From: JALSRD01 sp964476595
GTDB lineage: Bacteria > Desulfobacterota > Desulfobacteria > Desulfobacterales > JALSRD01
Assembly (NCBI GenBank): GCA_964476595.1
Contig: CAYZCL010000111.1
Coordinates: 1-64,000 of the forward strand
Reading direction: 5' to 3'
DNA length: 64,000 bases
The position numbers and the translations under genes were made by a program. The notes below the pieces were generated by a model. It was not told where the DNA came from. It saw nothing but the letters and a program-made list of their open reading frames with translations, and did not search any database. This document shows positions 63,024 to 64,000 of this stretch, piece by piece (the first letter of the stretch is position 1; each line of letters begins with the position of its first letter).

Positions 63024-64000
63024 TCATTTGGCCAACTGTTTGCGAAGGGTGTTTTTCAAAATCTTGCCCACCGAGTTTTTGGGTAAGGCCTCGGTGAAAA
63101 TCACCTCTTTGACGCACTTGAAACCCGCCAGGTTATTTTTACACAATTCGATAATTTCGTTGGCGTCAAGTTGAGCGTCCGGTTGTTTGACGATGAATGC
63201 CACGGGAATCTCTCCCCACCGGGGATCGGTCTTGCCGGCCACGGCCACCTCGGCTACTTGGGGATGGGTATTGATCACCGCCTCTATTTCGGCTGGATAG
63301 ATGTTTTCCCCCCCGCTGATGATCATATCTTTCAAGCGGTCGACAACGTATACAAAGCCCTGCTCATCCATTCGGCCCAGGTCCCCGGTACGGTAAAAGC
63401 CGTCTCCCAGAACCTCCCGGGTGGCCCCCTCATTGCGCCAGTAGCCTGCAAAGACTTGGGGTCCGAAAAGGCAGATCTCACCGATATCACCGACCGGCAA
63501 CGGCACCTTGCCATCCGGGGCGAAGATCTTGATGTCGCCGTGGAAAACCGCTTTTCCCATGGAATCGGATTTCTCGAAATCCATATCATGGGTCCAGAAA
63601 CTGATGGCCCCGGAATATTCGGTAGCACCGTACACGTGTTGCACCTTGATGCCCATTTCCAAGTAGCTTTCGATCAGGCTCCGGGGCACGGCCGAGCCTC
63701 CGCAGATGATATACTTCAGAGAAGACAGATCCAGTTCCGAGACCCCGGGTACCATTTTCATGTAGTTGAGCATCAGGGGGACCGTCATCAGGAAATTGAT
63801 TTTTTCCGAAGAGATGGTTTCCCAGACCGCGGCCGGGTCGAAATCGGGCATGAAAACGGAGGTGCACCCCGCATGCACATTGGCCAAAATCGGTGCCATG
63901 CCGCCGATATGGAAGAGCGGGGCTACGGAAAGGAATCGGTAGCGGTAAGACCAGTCGATGGTGTGCATCAGGCCGATAGAGGCCCAGAAACAGTTGTTGT
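63024..64000 (-). CDS. Acyl-CoA synthetase (AMP-forming), partial at right edge
   Basis: The C-terminal 325 or so residues of an adenylate-forming ligase; the reading frame is open to position 64000, so the start is outside the window. Seen are VAPLFHIGGMAPI, YIICGGSAVPRSLIES, VYGATEYSG (AMP-binding), YRTGDLGRMDEQGFVYVVDR, SGGENIYPAEIEAVIN and the catalytic Lys segment NSVGKILKNTLRKQL. It precedes the AidB-like dehydrogenase by 90 nt and probably activates its substrate. Confidence 0.92.
   Translation of the reverse strand, partial: NNCFWASIGLMHTIDWSYRYRFLSVAPLFHIGGMAPILANVHAGCTSVFMPDFDPAAVWETISSEKINFLMTVPLMLNYMKMVPGVSELDLSSLKYIICGGSAVPRSLIESYLEMGIKVQHVYGATEYSGAISFWTHDMDFEKSDSMGKAVFHGDIKIFAPDGKVPLPVGDIGEICLFGPQVFAGYWRNEGATREVLGDGFYRTGDLGRMDEQGFVYVVDRLKDMIISGGENIYPAEIEAVINTHPQVAEVAVAGKTDPRWGEIPVAFIVKQPDAQLDANEIIELCKNNLAGFKCVKEVIFTEALPKNSVGKILKNTLRKQLAK

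Overview
The window is GC-rich DNA of an anaerobic bacterium, most likely a Desulfobacterota (Desulfobacteria-type sulfate reducer or relative). This rests on the gene content: archaeal-type entry into the shikimate pathway, a BadF/BcrA-type CoA-dehydratase activase, pyruvate phosphate dikinase, DUF362 and CCG-type iron-sulfur proteins, and many acyl-CoA synthetase, acyl-CoA dehydrogenase and ETF genes. No rRNA, convincing tRNA, CRISPR array, insertion sequence or prophage was seen.

Region 1 (1-5926, minus strand) holds housekeeping genes: a truncated activase, an FKBP-like protein, nnr (NAD(P)H-hydrate repair), two small unknown proteins, aroQ, rpe and a PASTA protein. manA (6247-7461) reads the other way and abuts region 2.

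Region 2 (7458-16412, plus strand) is a nine-gene aromatic amino acid operon: ADTH synthase, DHQ synthase II, pheA, aroE, aroA, aroK, aroC, tyrA and an aminotransferase. With the nearby aroQ it covers the whole route to prephenate, phenylpyruvate and hydroxyphenylpyruvate. In front of it lies an apparently complete transcription attenuator. It has a 25-codon leader peptide with seven Tyr/Phe codons within nine, a protector hairpin, a competing antiterminator and a GC hairpin ending in U6. This is the strongest regulatory signal in the window.

Region 3 (16520-28170) is mixed: an OleD-like reductase, a membrane protein, an ACT protein with a UPF0210 partner, a secreted unknown protein in an AT-richer patch, a nitronate monooxygenase with an MFS transporter, and a DUF885 / ATP-grasp-like / methyltransferase cluster. 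Region 4 (28171-32131) looks like a decaying peptide and amino-acid use locus. Intact pepD and an asparaginase sit between an abgT remnant and an sdaA remnant.

Region 5 (32132-42953) has ppdK with alternative leader hairpins, a HIT protein, a geranylgeranyl-reductase-like flavoprotein, a CCG iron-sulfur protein, a hybrid histidine kinase and small unknown genes. Region 6 (43168-51701) is a livMHKGF ABC transporter followed by an acyl-CoA ligase and a DUF362 protein. Region 7 (51708-64000) is an acyl-CoA catabolic island: CoA ligases, an APH-type kinase next to an ACAD10/11-like dehydrogenase, a histidine phosphatase, EtfBA, a phosphotriesterase-like lactonase, a second dehydrogenase and two TetR regulators. 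Together the kinase, dehydrogenase, ligase, ETF and lactonase resemble a 4-hydroxy-acid / gamma-lactone degradation module. That functional reading is inference.
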